From: Bacteroidales bacterium
GTDB taxonomy: Bacteria; Bacteroidota; Bacteroidia; Bacteroidales; UBA3663
DNA: 33,179 nt
Assembly: GCA_004557315.1 (NCBI GenBank)
Contig: SFEH01000009.1
Coordinates: forward strand, 1 to 33,179
Direction of reading: 5' to 3'
Shown here: in pieces, positions 25,341 to 32,752 of the stretch
How positions within the stretch are numbered: position 1 is the stretch's first letter
Layout of the letters: every line of letters starts with the position of its first letter
Program-made: the position numbers and the translations under genes
Notes under the pieces: model-generated
What the model saw: only the letters and a program-made list of their open reading frames with translations
What the model was told of the DNA's origin: nothing
The model's database searches: none

Positions 25341-26819
25341 TTAATCAGTTTGAGTAAGCTTCCACGCCTCTTCCCTACCGAGCACTTCTGCCACGGTAAA
25401 GAGACTCGACATGGTCACGCCCAGCAAGCCATGGAGAGTGAGGCTCTGACCTGTGAGCAGCAGGTTTGGAATTGGAGTCTTGGCTGAAAGCAGGGTCATC
25501 ATCGGGTTTTGATAGTCCTTGCGCACGCCATAAGCCGAACCATAAGGAGTGAGAGTATAGTCGCGATATGTGAGCGGGGTGCTCATATAACGGTCCTGGA
25601 TCATCGAACCCAAGCCAGGGATGAACTGCTCTGCCAGGGCAATGCATTCATCTGCCTTACGAGCCTTGAATTCCTTGTATTCCTCACCTCGATGACCGAT
25701 GGTCGTGTCGCTCCACTTCTCAATCTGTTCCCAAGGCATTGGCGTGATGATGTCGATGACCTGAGTGTATTCGCCCTCCTCAGGGCAACGGCACGAGATC
25801 AGAATACCGCTCACCGGACCAGGCTTTGTATAGTAGTCCCACACATCAGCCTCCTTGTAGATATATTGGTTGAAGTTGAAATACTTCAATGTCTCAGGCT
25901 TGAGCGCAAGCGATAGCGTGAACATGCCATAGGTGTTCTCAAGGTTGCCGATGCGTTTCTTATACACCTTCTTCATCTTACTGCTCTCCTTCACGAGGCT
26001 GCAGGTCACTGCAGGATGAGCATTCGAGATGAACAGATTAGCCTCGTAGGTCTCGCCATTGGCGCAACGAGCAGCCACCAGCTGTCCGTCCTTCTCAATC
26101 AGCTCCTCGACCTCCGCATTGCAGATGATCTCACCACCCATGCTTCGGATGTCGGTCATCAGCTTATTGACAATCAGATCGCCATCGCCCTTCAGTCGCC
26201 AGCTGCTCTGGATGAAGCTGTTGTTTCCCTGAGCAAAGGTGTAGAGCGGCAGTTTCTCCTTGCAAAGCTCCATCTTGAGCGACGAACCACACAAGGCATT
26301 GAGCAGAAGCTGGTCGGAGAAGGTATCATTGAGAAAGCCATAGGCGCTGGTCGAGAATAGCGATGTCGTGAAGAAATCTACCTCATCGCGTGGTTGCAGA
26401 GCATCATAGAGATGCGAACCCACGTCGTTCATCACCCCGCAATATTTCTTCAGTGCTTCTTTCTGATGAGGAAAATCCTGAGCCAGGGTCTCGACAAAAG
26501 CCTCATGCCCTTCAGCATAGCTGAATGTGCGGTCGCCGATGGTCACGCGGTCGAATCCCTCAGGATCGAGGCGTTGCCAAGGCAGATCCATCAGACCGAG
26601 ATTCTTGAATGGCGCATACAGACAGTCACCCTCGCCGAGTCCGCCCACATAGTGCATGCCAGTGTCGAAAGCCACGCCCTTGCGCTTGTAGCTCTGCATA
26701 CATCCACCAGCCTGCATCTGTCGCTCAAGAATGAGCACGCTCATGCCCTTCTTGGCAAGGATGTAGCCACATTCCAAGCCGCCCAGGCCCGATCCAATTA
26801 TGATTACGTCGTATTTCAT
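25341..26819 (-). CDS. FAD-dependent oxidoreductase of the phytoene desaturase / retinol saturase (CrtI/RetSat) type
   Basis: A 492-residue flavoprotein. The N-terminus MKYDVIIIGSGLGGLECGYI is a dinucleotide-binding fold (GSGLGG), followed by LILERQMQAGGCMQSYKRKG and FDTGMHYVGGLGEGD, which match the CrtI/RetSat family. The C-terminal FAD-contact region reads NLLLTGQSLTLHGLLGVTMSS. Family members add or remove C=C bonds in polyenes. In an operon making acyl chains by repeated reduction and dehydration, it could adjust the double bonds of a polyene lipid, but the direction of the reaction and substrate are unknown. Its start overlaps the stop of the MMPL exporter gene (ATGA at 26816-26819), so the two are likely coupled. 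Confidence 0.85.
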   Translation of the reverse strand: MKYDVIIIGSGLGGLECGYILAKKGMSVLILERQMQAGGCMQSYKRKGVAFDTGMHYVGGLGEGDCLYAPFKNLGLMDLPWQRLDPEGFDRVTIGDRTFSYAEGHEAFVETLAQDFPHQKEALKKYCGVMNDVGSHLYDALQPRDEVDFFTTSLFSTSAYGFLNDTFSDQLLLNALCGSSLKMELCKEKLPLYTFAQGNNSFIQSSWRLKGDGDLIVNKLMTDIRSMGGEIICNAEVEELIEKDGQLVAARCANGETYEANLFISNAHPAVTCSLVKESSKMKKVYKKRIGNLENTYGMFTLSLALKPETLKYFNFNQYIYKEADVWDYYTKPGPVSGILISCRCPEEGEYTQVIDIITPMPWEQIEKWSDTTIGHRGEEYKEFKARKADECIALAEQFIPGLGSMIQDRYMSTPLTYRDYTLTPYGSAYGVRKDYQNPMMTLLSAKTPIPNLLLTGQSLTLHGLLGVTMSSLFTVAEVLGREEAWKLTQTD

Positions 26820-29344
26820 TTCTTATTCAATATTCTAAAGAGGAACGGCTGGACAACATAAGCGAGAACCACTGCCGATATCATGCCGACGAGAGTGGCA
26901 AAGCCGACGCTCTTGATGGCAGGATGAAGGGCAAACAGCATCGACGCAACGGTCACGATGAGCACGATGGCGCTGAGCAGGATTGCTGTCTTGTGGTATT
27001 TAAGCAGATTGCGCGAACCAGCCTTGCTGTTCTGGTCTCCGATGAGACCCGTCATCACAAAGATAGAATAATCGACACCGATACCGAAGATGAATGTCGA
27101 GATGATGATATTGATGAGATTGAACTTGACATCGAAGATCACCATTGCTCCAAGCACAATGATCCAGCTCAGTATGATTGGCAGGAAGCCGAGGATAGTA
27201 TGCTTGATGCTGAAGTGGAAGCTGAAAAACAGTACAATCAGCACGAACGCCATCGACACCCACTGCAGGATGTTGAAGTCCTCGTTAAGATCCTTGAGCG
27301 TATCGGTAGTGTAATAGTATGTGTCGAGAACCAACAGGTCAGGATGCGAGGCAATGGCATCGCAGATACGGTGATAGTCGGTATTGTCGCCACGCACGGA
27401 GTCGTTTTCGCACTGCACCGACGTGAACACCAAAAAGCCGCCATCGTTCTCTTCCATCATGGCCGAAACGAAGCCTTTTGGCATGAAGTCCTTGTCATAC
27501 AGGTTATCGACACTGTAGCCGAAGAGAGCTATCTCATTGAAGTACTCGATGTAGCACTGGCTCAGTTCGGCATCGGGCGATGCCTTCATGATGAGCTGAT
27601 CGACGTATGCCACCTTCGCCTCAGTCCAGTAGTTCTTCCATGCGTCGATACGTTCCTGCTGAACCTTCTCTGGCACGAAGAGCTGCGAGGTTGGAGTATA
27701 TGACTTGACCAGACCTATTGCCTGAAGCGAATCAAGACGATGGGCAAGAATATCGAAATTGGCAAGCGCCTCCTCCATCGAGTCGCCTGATGCAGCGAAA
27801 TACTGCTGCTTCAAGCCCGAACGGGTCTTCTCCTGATAGAGGTTCTCAGAGTAGTTGACATTCTCCGACAGATAGCCAAGGTTGCGCATGTCGGCATCGA
27901 ACTGCGTGCCACCCGAGAAATAGAAACCCACACATACTGCCACGAGCAGGAAGATTAGCGCCAGCAACGGACGGTTGCGGTCGAAGGCATAGGCATTGAT
28001 GCGGTCAATGACCTTAAATGCATGGCGGTTGACACGGTTCTTCTCCGGGTTGAAGAACTGAGGCAGATAGAGCAGCGAGAAAGCTGTGGTGCCGACAATG
28101 GCAAACGATGCGAACAAGCCAAAGTCCTGAAGCAGCTCAGTGTTGATGAAGATCAGACCCATGAACGAACCGATGGTGGTGAGACAGCCCAGGAAGACAG
28201 GCTTGACCTGATCGCGGAGCACGCGCTCTGGGTCGCTTATATATTTATAATGTGTGATGACATGGAGCACATAGCTCAATGCCACACCTAAGACAATGGC
28301 ACCTATGCCGAGAGCCAGAAGCGAGAACTGTCCCTTGATGAAATACATCATCGCCAAGCCAAACACCGTGCCGAAAGCCACAGGAAGTAGCAGCAGCGGT
28401 ATGGTATTGTAATTGCGGAAACAGAAGAAGATGAAGATCAGCACCACGACGAGCGAACCAACGATGGTGTTGCGCAAGTCGGCCTTGGTCTGCCATGAGT
28501 TGTAGGCTCCGCGAGCCGTCGAACCATGGTACATAGGAGTCACCGACCCCGTCGCGCTTGTCTGTTTCTCGGCATACGACTCTATCATCTTGTTCATCTT
28601 GGTAAAGAGCTTCGCACCCTTGCCCGTGTTGAACGATGTGAATGTCGGTGTGAGGAAGGCAATGCAAACCGTGCTGTCCTTGGTGAAGAAATGGTTCTGG
28701 ATAATGGCCATGTTGCCACCCAGTCCGCCATCCATGAGCGAAGTGAATGGAGCCATGAAGGCTTTTCGCATTCCTATAGGGTCCATCCAGAAGATCTCTG
28801 GATGCGTCTCGAGCACAATGCTCAACTTCGACTGCGAGAGCCTCTCGGCTTCTTCCTGGTTGATCTGCAGCTGGCGACGTACATGGTCGAGTGTCAGCAT
28901 TGTATCGATCGACGCATAGACTGAAGTATCGACGTATGTAGCCAGCTGGTCATACAGGAAATCATAGCCATTGGTGAAGAGCGACGACATCGGAATCTCG
29001 GCAAACACATTGTCGATGACCTGATCGGCAGAGTCGAGCGTGGCATTCCAGGTGTTGAGCTCAGTCACGAACGAGTCGCATACGGCAATGATCTCATCGA
29101 CCGTAGCACCATCCTTTCCCTCAAAGAGCAGGAAAGTCTTGTCCTTGAGCTTCAGGTCCTTGAAGGCAAGCTTCACCGAACCATCGGCATTGTGCGAAGC
29201 AGGCAGCATCTTGGCAAGGTCTTCCTCAAGATGTATCTGTGCGGCAAAGAATCCGAAGAAAGCCAGGAGGGCAATCATCGAAGACCAATAGACCGCACGA
29301 TGTGCTCGGAAATAATGATATACCTTGATGCAGAACTCTGTCAT
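26816..29344 (-). CDS. MMPL/RND-superfamily lipid exporter
   Basis: An 842-residue inner-membrane protein with the two-fold RND layout. One N-terminal helix (about residues 17-36) is followed by a large periplasmic loop opening LEEDLAKMLPAS; five or so helices lie around residues 275-430. Another helix (about 455-475) and a second periplasmic loop follow, then a C-terminal bundle (about 690-840, with FNLINIIISTFIFGIGVDYS). The GIGVDYSIF-type segment is typical of MMPL transporters. Such exporters (ApeM) occur in aryl polyene loci, and related HpnN proteins move hopanoids. It probably extracts the lipid product from the inner membrane and hands it to the LolA-like carrier. It is joined to both neighbours by ATGA overlaps (29341-29344 and 26816-26819). 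Confidence 0.88.
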   Translation of the reverse strand: MTEFCIKVYHYFRAHRAVYWSSMIALLAFFGFFAAQIHLEEDLAKMLPASHNADGSVKLAFKDLKLKDKTFLLFEGKDGATVDEIIAVCDSFVTELNTWNATLDSADQVIDNVFAEIPMSSLFTNGYDFLYDQLATYVDTSVYASIDTMLTLDHVRRQLQINQEEAERLSQSKLSIVLETHPEIFWMDPIGMRKAFMAPFTSLMDGGLGGNMAIIQNHFFTKDSTVCIAFLTPTFTSFNTGKGAKLFTKMNKMIESYAEKQTSATGSVTPMYHGSTARGAYNSWQTKADLRNTIVGSLVVVLIFIFFCFRNYNTIPLLLLPVAFGTVFGLAMMYFIKGQFSLLALGIGAIVLGVALSYVLHVITHYKYISDPERVLRDQVKPVFLGCLTTIGSFMGLIFINTELLQDFGLFASFAIVGTTAFSLLYLPQFFNPEKNRVNRHAFKVIDRINAYAFDRNRPLLALIFLLVAVCVGFYFSGGTQFDADMRNLGYLSENVNYSENLYQEKTRSGLKQQYFAASGDSMEEALANFDILAHRLDSLQAIGLVKSYTPTSQLFVPEKVQQERIDAWKNYWTEAKVAYVDQLIMKASPDAELSQCYIEYFNEIALFGYSVDNLYDKDFMPKGFVSAMMEENDGGFLVFTSVQCENDSVRGDNTDYHRICDAIASHPDLLVLDTYYYTTDTLKDLNEDFNILQWVSMAFVLIVLFFSFHFSIKHTILGFLPIILSWIIVLGAMVIFDVKFNLINIIISTFIFGIGVDYSIFVMTGLIGDQNSKAGSRNLLKYHKTAILLSAIVLIVTVASMLFALHPAIKSVGFATLVGMISAVVLAYVVQPFLFRILNKK

Positions 29345-29712
29345 AATGCCATCTCTCCCTTATAATCCATATACTTCTGCTTGTCGTCGGCAATGCTTGC
29401 AACCACAGTATATCCTCCTTCGACAGGAGCGACAGCCACGGTGACATCGACCTCAGGACACACGGCAGGAGAGGCAACAGCAGTGAGTCGGCACTGCTTG
29501 ATGCCCTTGATCACGAGACGCTGGCCAGTGAGCATCATGGCACACTCCTTGATCATCTCAATGTTACATACTCCAGGACTCACAGGATTGCCTGGGAAAT
29601 GTCCGCGATAGACGTCACAGTCGGCAAGCAGCGTGCAGTGGAACACCGCATTCTGCTCATCGCTCTTATCGACGCCATTCACTTTATAGAATCTATCTTG
29701 TAAAAGCATCAT
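29341..29712 (-). CDS. hotdog-fold 3-hydroxyacyl-ACP dehydratase, ApeI/FabZ-like
   Basis: A 123-residue hotdog protein with the dehydratase active-site segment YRGHFPGNPVSPGVCNIEMIKE. His38 and Glu52 are 14 residues apart, the same spacing as the His-Glu pair of FabZ. It probably removes water from 3-hydroxyacyl-ACP made by the FabG-like reductase. The next gene upstream, 3 bases away, encodes a second hotdog protein without that motif. In E. coli aryl polyene synthesis ApeI and ApeP work as a heterodimer, and this adjacent pair looks equivalent. Two ATGs are adjacent (29712 and 29709). The stop overlaps the MMPL exporter start. Confidence 0.82.
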   Translation of the reverse strand: MMLLQDRFYKVNGVDKSDEQNAVFHCTLLADCDVYRGHFPGNPVSPGVCNIEMIKECAMMLTGQRLVIKGIKQCRLTAVASPAVCPEVDVTVAVAPVEGGYTVVASIADDKQKYMDYKGEMAL

Positions 29713-29715
29713 TAG

Positions 29716-30138
29716 TTACTTTTCGATGAATATCTTCATTTGAGTATCGGCCACCTTCACGCCATCCACCATAGTATGGCCTGTCAGGATGGTGACACCA
29801 TTGACCTCGGCACCCATCTCGATGATGGTGCGCAGCTCGGCACCTGCAGCCGGACGGTCGTAGCAATGGAACTTCTTCACCTCGCCGATGTAGCCCACAG
29901 GAGTCGGGAGGCTGTTTGCCAAAGCCTTGTGACCGGCAAAGGCCGAAGCCGACTGGGCGATATGTTCGATCAGACCAGGCTCAGCCATCTTGCCATCCTC
30001 CTCGATGAAGAAGTTGCTGGCAGAGAGAGTCAGCCCTGTCTCGGCAATGTCTCCGTCAACGCTATAGAACTTATCGACCATCATGATCGGATCGCGCTGA
30101 GGGATGAGTTTCTTTATTTCTTCTCCTTGATAAAGCAT
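29716..30138 (-). CDS. hotdog-fold dehydratase-like protein, ApeP-like, without the usual FabZ histidine
   Basis: A 140-residue hotdog protein. It begins MLYQGEEIKKLIPQRDPIMMVD and has FFIEEDGKMAEPGLIEHIAQ, where Glu59 matches the helix glutamate of dehydratases. The GHFPG motif that carries the FabZ histidine is absent, and position 45, where it would fall, is Ile. The His of the PHRxP segment is Gln14. This pattern fits the ApeP side of an ApeI-ApeP pair, where one subunit may be structural or supply part of the site. I chose the ATG at 30138; the frame is open to 30273 but that part is repeat-derived. A terminator-like hairpin stands 16 bases upstream of the start. Confidence 0.78.
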   Translation of the reverse strand: MLYQGEEIKKLIPQRDPIMMVDKFYSVDGDIAETGLTLSASNFFIEEDGKMAEPGLIEHIAQSASAFAGHKALANSLPTPVGYIGEVKKFHCYDRPAAGAELRTIIEMGAEVNGVTILTGHTMVDGVKVADTQMKIFIEK

Positions 30139-30153
30139 AATTAAAACATAAAA

Positions 30154-30186
30154 AGCACCCGCGCCCGTGAAGGCGGTTAGGGTGCT
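30154..30186 (-). terminator. terminator/attenuator-like hairpin inside the lipid operon
   Basis: On the minus strand AGCACCC and GGGTGCT (30180-30186 and 30154-30160) form a 7-base stem with an inner CGCC/GGCG stem, followed immediately by TTTTTATGTTTTAA. It ends just upstream of the ApeP-like start codon, so termination here would separate KS-ACP mRNA from the seven genes downstream. This is the layout of an attenuator or of a partial terminator between subunits needed in different amounts. Confidence 0.6.
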
Positions 30187-30216
30187 AATATTACTTTGGC
30201 ATGTCTTGCATATTAT

Positions 30217-30359
30217 GGAAGTTAAAGAAGATAAAGAAGTTAAAGGAGATAAAGACAATAGTTGCATTGTCAATCCATCTTGAAGAAAAAGGAGAATATT
30301 TTCAAGACTAACATCATCTGTCTTTATCTCCTTTAACTTCTTTATCTCCTTTATCTTCC
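30217..30359. repeat. palindromic intergenic element, copy B
   Basis: Left arm 30217-30257 and right arm 30319-30359 are 41-base inverted repeats with only two mismatches, again made of 9-base units (GAAGTTAAA, GAAGATAAA, GGAGATAAA). The 61-base centre shares ATTGTC, TTGAAGnAAAAGGA and AAGACTAACATCAT with copy A at 2763-2918, in the same orientation. It lies between the acyl carrier protein gene and the ApeP-like gene, just ahead of the terminator-like hairpin. The two copies are unlinked to each other's genes, so this is a dispersed family and not local duplication. Confidence 0.85.
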
Positions 30360-30384
30360 TAACAAAGACATAAAGAGCAAGGGC

Positions 30385-30627
30385 TTATGCCAAATGTGAC
30401 TCGATGTAATCGTAAAGCTGCTCGAAAGTCTTTACTGTTGGGAGCTCTGCAGCAGGAATCTTCACCTTGAATGTGTGCTCGATTACAGCAACAAGGTCAA
30501 CAAGGCTGAGGCTGTCGAGTTCGAGAGTGTCATAGATCACTGCATCTGGTGCAAAGTTGCTATCTTCGATCTCAAATTCTTCTGCGAGCACAGTGTTTAC
30601 CTGCTCAATGATTTCTTCTCTTGTCAT
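30385..30627 (-). CDS. acyl carrier protein
   Basis: An 80-residue acidic carrier protein. The phosphopantetheine attachment site is Ser39 in the motif LELDSLSLVDLV, and the overall pattern (EEIIEQVNTVLAEEFEI at the start, FKVKIPAAELPTVKTFEQLYDYI at the end) is a four-helix ACP. It lies 39 bases after the ketosynthase stop and is followed by the copy B element. It is probably dedicated to this operon and holds the growing chain for the ketosynthase, ketoreductase and hotdog dehydratases; the housekeeping ACP normally sits beside fabF and other genes not seen here. Confidence 0.93.
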   Translation of the reverse strand: MTREEIIEQVNTVLAEEFEIEDSNFAPDAVIYDTLELDSLSLVDLVAVIEHTFKVKIPAAELPTVKTFEQLYDYIESHLA

Positions 30628-30666
30628 AATTAAATTGAATGAATTTTTATATTAGTTAGTATTTAT

Positions 30667-31899
30667 TTACTTAAAATCCTTTACGATGATTGTCGAGTTT
30701 GTTCCGCCGAAGCCGAAACTGTTGCTGAGGAACATATCGAAGTGTGCCTCCTGGGTCTTGGCTATCACATTGATGCAGGCTGTCTCCTCGTCTGGCTCCT
30801 CAAAGTTGATGTTGCCAGCAATGAAATTGTTCTTCATCATCAGGATCGAATAGATTGCCTCCGAAGCACCTGCCATCCAGCACTCATGACCTGTCTGGCT
30901 CTTAGTCGATGTCACCGGCACCTTATAGTCGCCGAAGACATTGGCGATTGCCATAGCCTCGCGACCGTCGCCCGCATGAGTTGAAGTGGCGTGGGCATTG
31001 ACATAGCCAATCTCGGTTGGAGCAACGCCTGCGCTCTGGATAGCGAGTTCTATTGAACGCTGAGGACCAGCCACATTTGGTGTCGAGATGTGGTCGCCAT
31101 TGCCGCTGAAGCCCCATCCGATAATCTCGGCGATAGGCTGAGCACCACGAGCCAAAGCAGAGTCAAGGCTCTCGATGATCAAAGTCGCACCACCACCGCT
31201 TGGCACAAGACCATCACGGTTCTTGTCGAATGGACGGCTTGCCTTGGCTGGCTCATCGATATGAGCTGTTGAGAAAGCCTGGATGCCGTCGAACGAACCC
31301 ATGCACTCTGGGTTGACCTCCTGTGCGCCACCTGCGATGACACAATCCTGCAGGCCGTTCTTGATGAGGAGATATGCAAGGCCAATGGCGTGACTACCTG
31401 ATGCACAAGCACCCGATGTAGTGAGGTTGATGCCCTTCAGACGGAAGAGAGTAGCAAGGCACTGTGTAGTGTTTGAGCACATGCTCTGGAAGATTGCGCC
31501 CGAGCCACAAGCCTGTGTACTCTTGTATTCATAGATCTTGCTTACTGCATCGTAGGTCGATTTGGCCGTACTGTCGTTGCCATAGAGGACACCGATCTCG
31601 TGAGCATCGATGTACTCCTGTGACATACCAGCCTGAGCCAAAGCCTGCTCTGTAGCACAGTAGGCATATTGAGCCTCCTCGCTCATGAACTGACGCATGC
31701 TGCGCGATACCTTCTTCTTGAGATCTGGCTTCTCAACACTTGCTGTGAGAGGCGAACGGAAGCCGAGTTCCTGACGGACAGGATCGACTACAATACCACT
31801 CTTGCCATTGTAGAGCGACTCACGAACCTCGTCGAGCGACGTGCCAAGGCAAGACCAAATACCCATACCTGTTATTACAACACGCTTATTGTTTTCCAT
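30667..31899 (-). CDS. beta-ketoacyl-ACP synthase (FabF/ApeR-like)
   Basis: A 410-residue condensing enzyme that extends ACP-bound chains with malonyl-ACP. The Cys-His-His triad is intact: Cys165 in TTSGACASGSHAIG, His303 in NAHATSTHAGD and His338 in STKSQTGHECW, with Lys333 also present. The N-terminus RVVITGMGIWSCLG and the C-terminus NSFGFGGTNSTIIV are standard. It is the first gene of the lipid operon and the only ketosynthase in the window, whereas full aryl polyene clusters normally carry two or more, including a chain-length-factor-like partner. It is more like cluster-associated ketosynthases than housekeeping FabF in its context, but sequence alone does not exclude FabF. Confidence 0.9.
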   Translation of the reverse strand: MENNKRVVITGMGIWSCLGTSLDEVRESLYNGKSGIVVDPVRQELGFRSPLTASVEKPDLKKKVSRSMRQFMSEEAQYAYCATEQALAQAGMSQEYIDAHEIGVLYGNDSTAKSTYDAVSKIYEYKSTQACGSGAIFQSMCSNTTQCLATLFRLKGINLTTSGACASGSHAIGLAYLLIKNGLQDCVIAGGAQEVNPECMGSFDGIQAFSTAHIDEPAKASRPFDKNRDGLVPSGGGATLIIESLDSALARGAQPIAEIIGWGFSGNGDHISTPNVAGPQRSIELAIQSAGVAPTEIGYVNAHATSTHAGDGREAMAIANVFGDYKVPVTSTKSQTGHECWMAGASEAIYSILMMKNNFIAGNINFEEPDEETACINVIAKTQEAHFDMFLSNSFGFGGTNSTIIVKDFK

Positions 31900-31946
31900 T
31901 TTTATAAAAACCTATTTTTTGTTTTGCTTACCAATTGAGTGTTATA

Positions 31947-32121
31947 GATGTTAAGATGTTGAGGTGTTATGGTGTTAAGGTGTCCATTGACTCTAAATGA
32001 GACAAGTCGCTACAGAAGACCATGAACATCTTCACAAACGAAGTGTCTTAACATCTTCACATCTTAACAAGCGAAGCGCCTTAACACCTTAACAAGCGAA
32101 GCGCCTTAGCACCTTCACATC
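31947..32121 (-). repeat. imperfect inverted-repeat array in the lipid operon leader
   Basis: Bases 31947-31983 are built of short GATGTTAAG/GTGTTAAGG-type units. They are complementary in style to 32030-32121, which contains three 25-base units (32030-32054, 32063-32087, 32088-32112) of the form CTTAACAAGCGAAGCGCC plus TTAACAC, and 8-base CTTCACAT units between and after them. Units 2 and 3 differ at one position. RNA from the minus strand could fold into a long imperfect stem with small GCGCTTCGC hairpins, starting almost at the predicted 5' end. Confidence 0.75.
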
Positions 32122-32131
32122 TTTCATCGTG

Positions 32132-32163
32132 CAAAGATAATAAATTTTACTCTATTTTTAAAA
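32132..32163 (-). promoter_or_regulatory. probable promoter of the lipid operon
   Basis: On the minus strand TATCTTTG (complement of 32132-32139) is a perfect -7 match, followed by C. The -33 region (about 32159-32163) is T-rich (TTTTTA on the minus strand) without an exact TTTG. Transcription would start near 32125 and give a leader of about 225 bases that contains the repeat array. Confidence 0.6.
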
Positions 32164-32250
32164 ATTACGCGTGAACTTTCAAGCCAAAGTGCAAATTCAT
32201 CTACAAAAAAAGCATAAAAATACATTTTTTGACATTTTGACATTCAAAAA

Positions 32251-32283
32251 TTTGGGATTTATCACAAAAACTCCTTATCTTTG
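32251..32283 (+). promoter_or_regulatory. ssrA promoter
   Basis: TTTG at 32251-32254, a 21-base spacer and TATCTTTG at 32276-32283 match the Bacteroidetes housekeeping promoter closely. The start would be near 32290, leaving a short leader to be removed before the mature tmRNA end at 32317. Confidence 0.8.
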
Positions 32284-32316
32284 CACCCGCAATTCAAAAA
32301 AAATGGTTTTCCATCC

Positions 32317-32713
32317 GGGGCTGACTGGCTTTGACAGCGGGATGGGCCTTTGTGTAAGCATGCAGTGAGACGTCACCTATCACTATAATCCACGATGGCG
32401 AAATATAATTGGCGAGACTAACTACGCTCTTGCTGCCTGATCGAAGTACAGTAGATCACTGGCTTAATCGGACGCCAAGGCGCGTCTGACAAGACATCAC
32501 CCCAAGGTCGTTGTTCCGAGACTGAGGAACCGGTGGTGCAGGTAAATCGGAAATAGTCTGGTGTATGCCTCGATGCCCAGATGAACTCTTAGAGGATAAG
32601 GCGTTGCTTGGTGGTTCAGGTCTTGGTAGCGCCCGACAATCAAGGCTGAAATAAGCATGTAGAAAGCACAGATGTCCCCTGTTTGGACGAGGGTTCGAAC
32701 CCCTCCAGCTCCA
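32317..32713 (+). ncRNA. ssrA: transfer-messenger RNA (tmRNA)
   Basis: About 397 bases. The 5' end GGGGCTGACTGGCTTTGACAGC and the 3' end form the tRNA-like part: GGGGCTG (32317-32323) pairs with CAGCTCC (32706-32712, one G-U), and the T arm is GAGGG-TTCGAAC-CCCTC (32689-32705). CCA is not encoded after the discriminator A at 32713. The tag frame at 32411-32440 reads GETNYALAA then TGA, ending in the usual YALAA degradation signal. It rescues stalled ribosomes with SmpB. A clear promoter precedes it and a strong terminator follows. Confidence 0.96.
32411..32440 (+). other. tmRNA tag-peptide reading frame
   Basis: The resume codon GGC begins GGC GAG ACT AAC TAC GCT CTT GCT GCC TGA, giving GETNYALAA. 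I recall this tag as typical for Bacteroides-type tmRNAs; the YALAA end is the general ClpXP-type degron. Confidence 0.92.
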
Positions 32714-32714
32714 C

Positions 32715-32752
32715 AAAAATCCTACGTAGAACATCCTCTACGCAGGATTTTT
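32715..32752 (+). terminator. ssrA intrinsic terminator
   Basis: AAAAATCCTACGTAGA (32715-32730) pairs with TCTACGCAGGATTTTT (32737-32752) around ACATCC, 16 positions with a single A-C mismatch, and continues into CTTTTTC. It lies one base after the tmRNA 3' end. Confidence 0.9.

Larger units (their letters stand above)
31900..32316. other. divergent gap between the lipid operon and ssrA
   Basis: This 417-base gap has no gene. It holds a repeat array (31947-32121) in what should be the lipid operon leader, a minus-strand promoter candidate at 32132-32163, an A/T-rich spacer containing the direct repeat TTTTGACATTTTGACATT, and the ssrA promoter at 32251-32283. Confidence 0.7.

Noticed and set aside
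30139..30273. N-terminal extension of the ApeP-like protein
   Set aside because: It is translated through a terminator-like hairpin and the arm of copy B; the family start is MLYQGEEIKKLIPQ.
32030..32121. Possible small CRISPR array
   Set aside because: The 25-base units are nearly contiguous with no unique spacers of constant length, and no cas genes are present.
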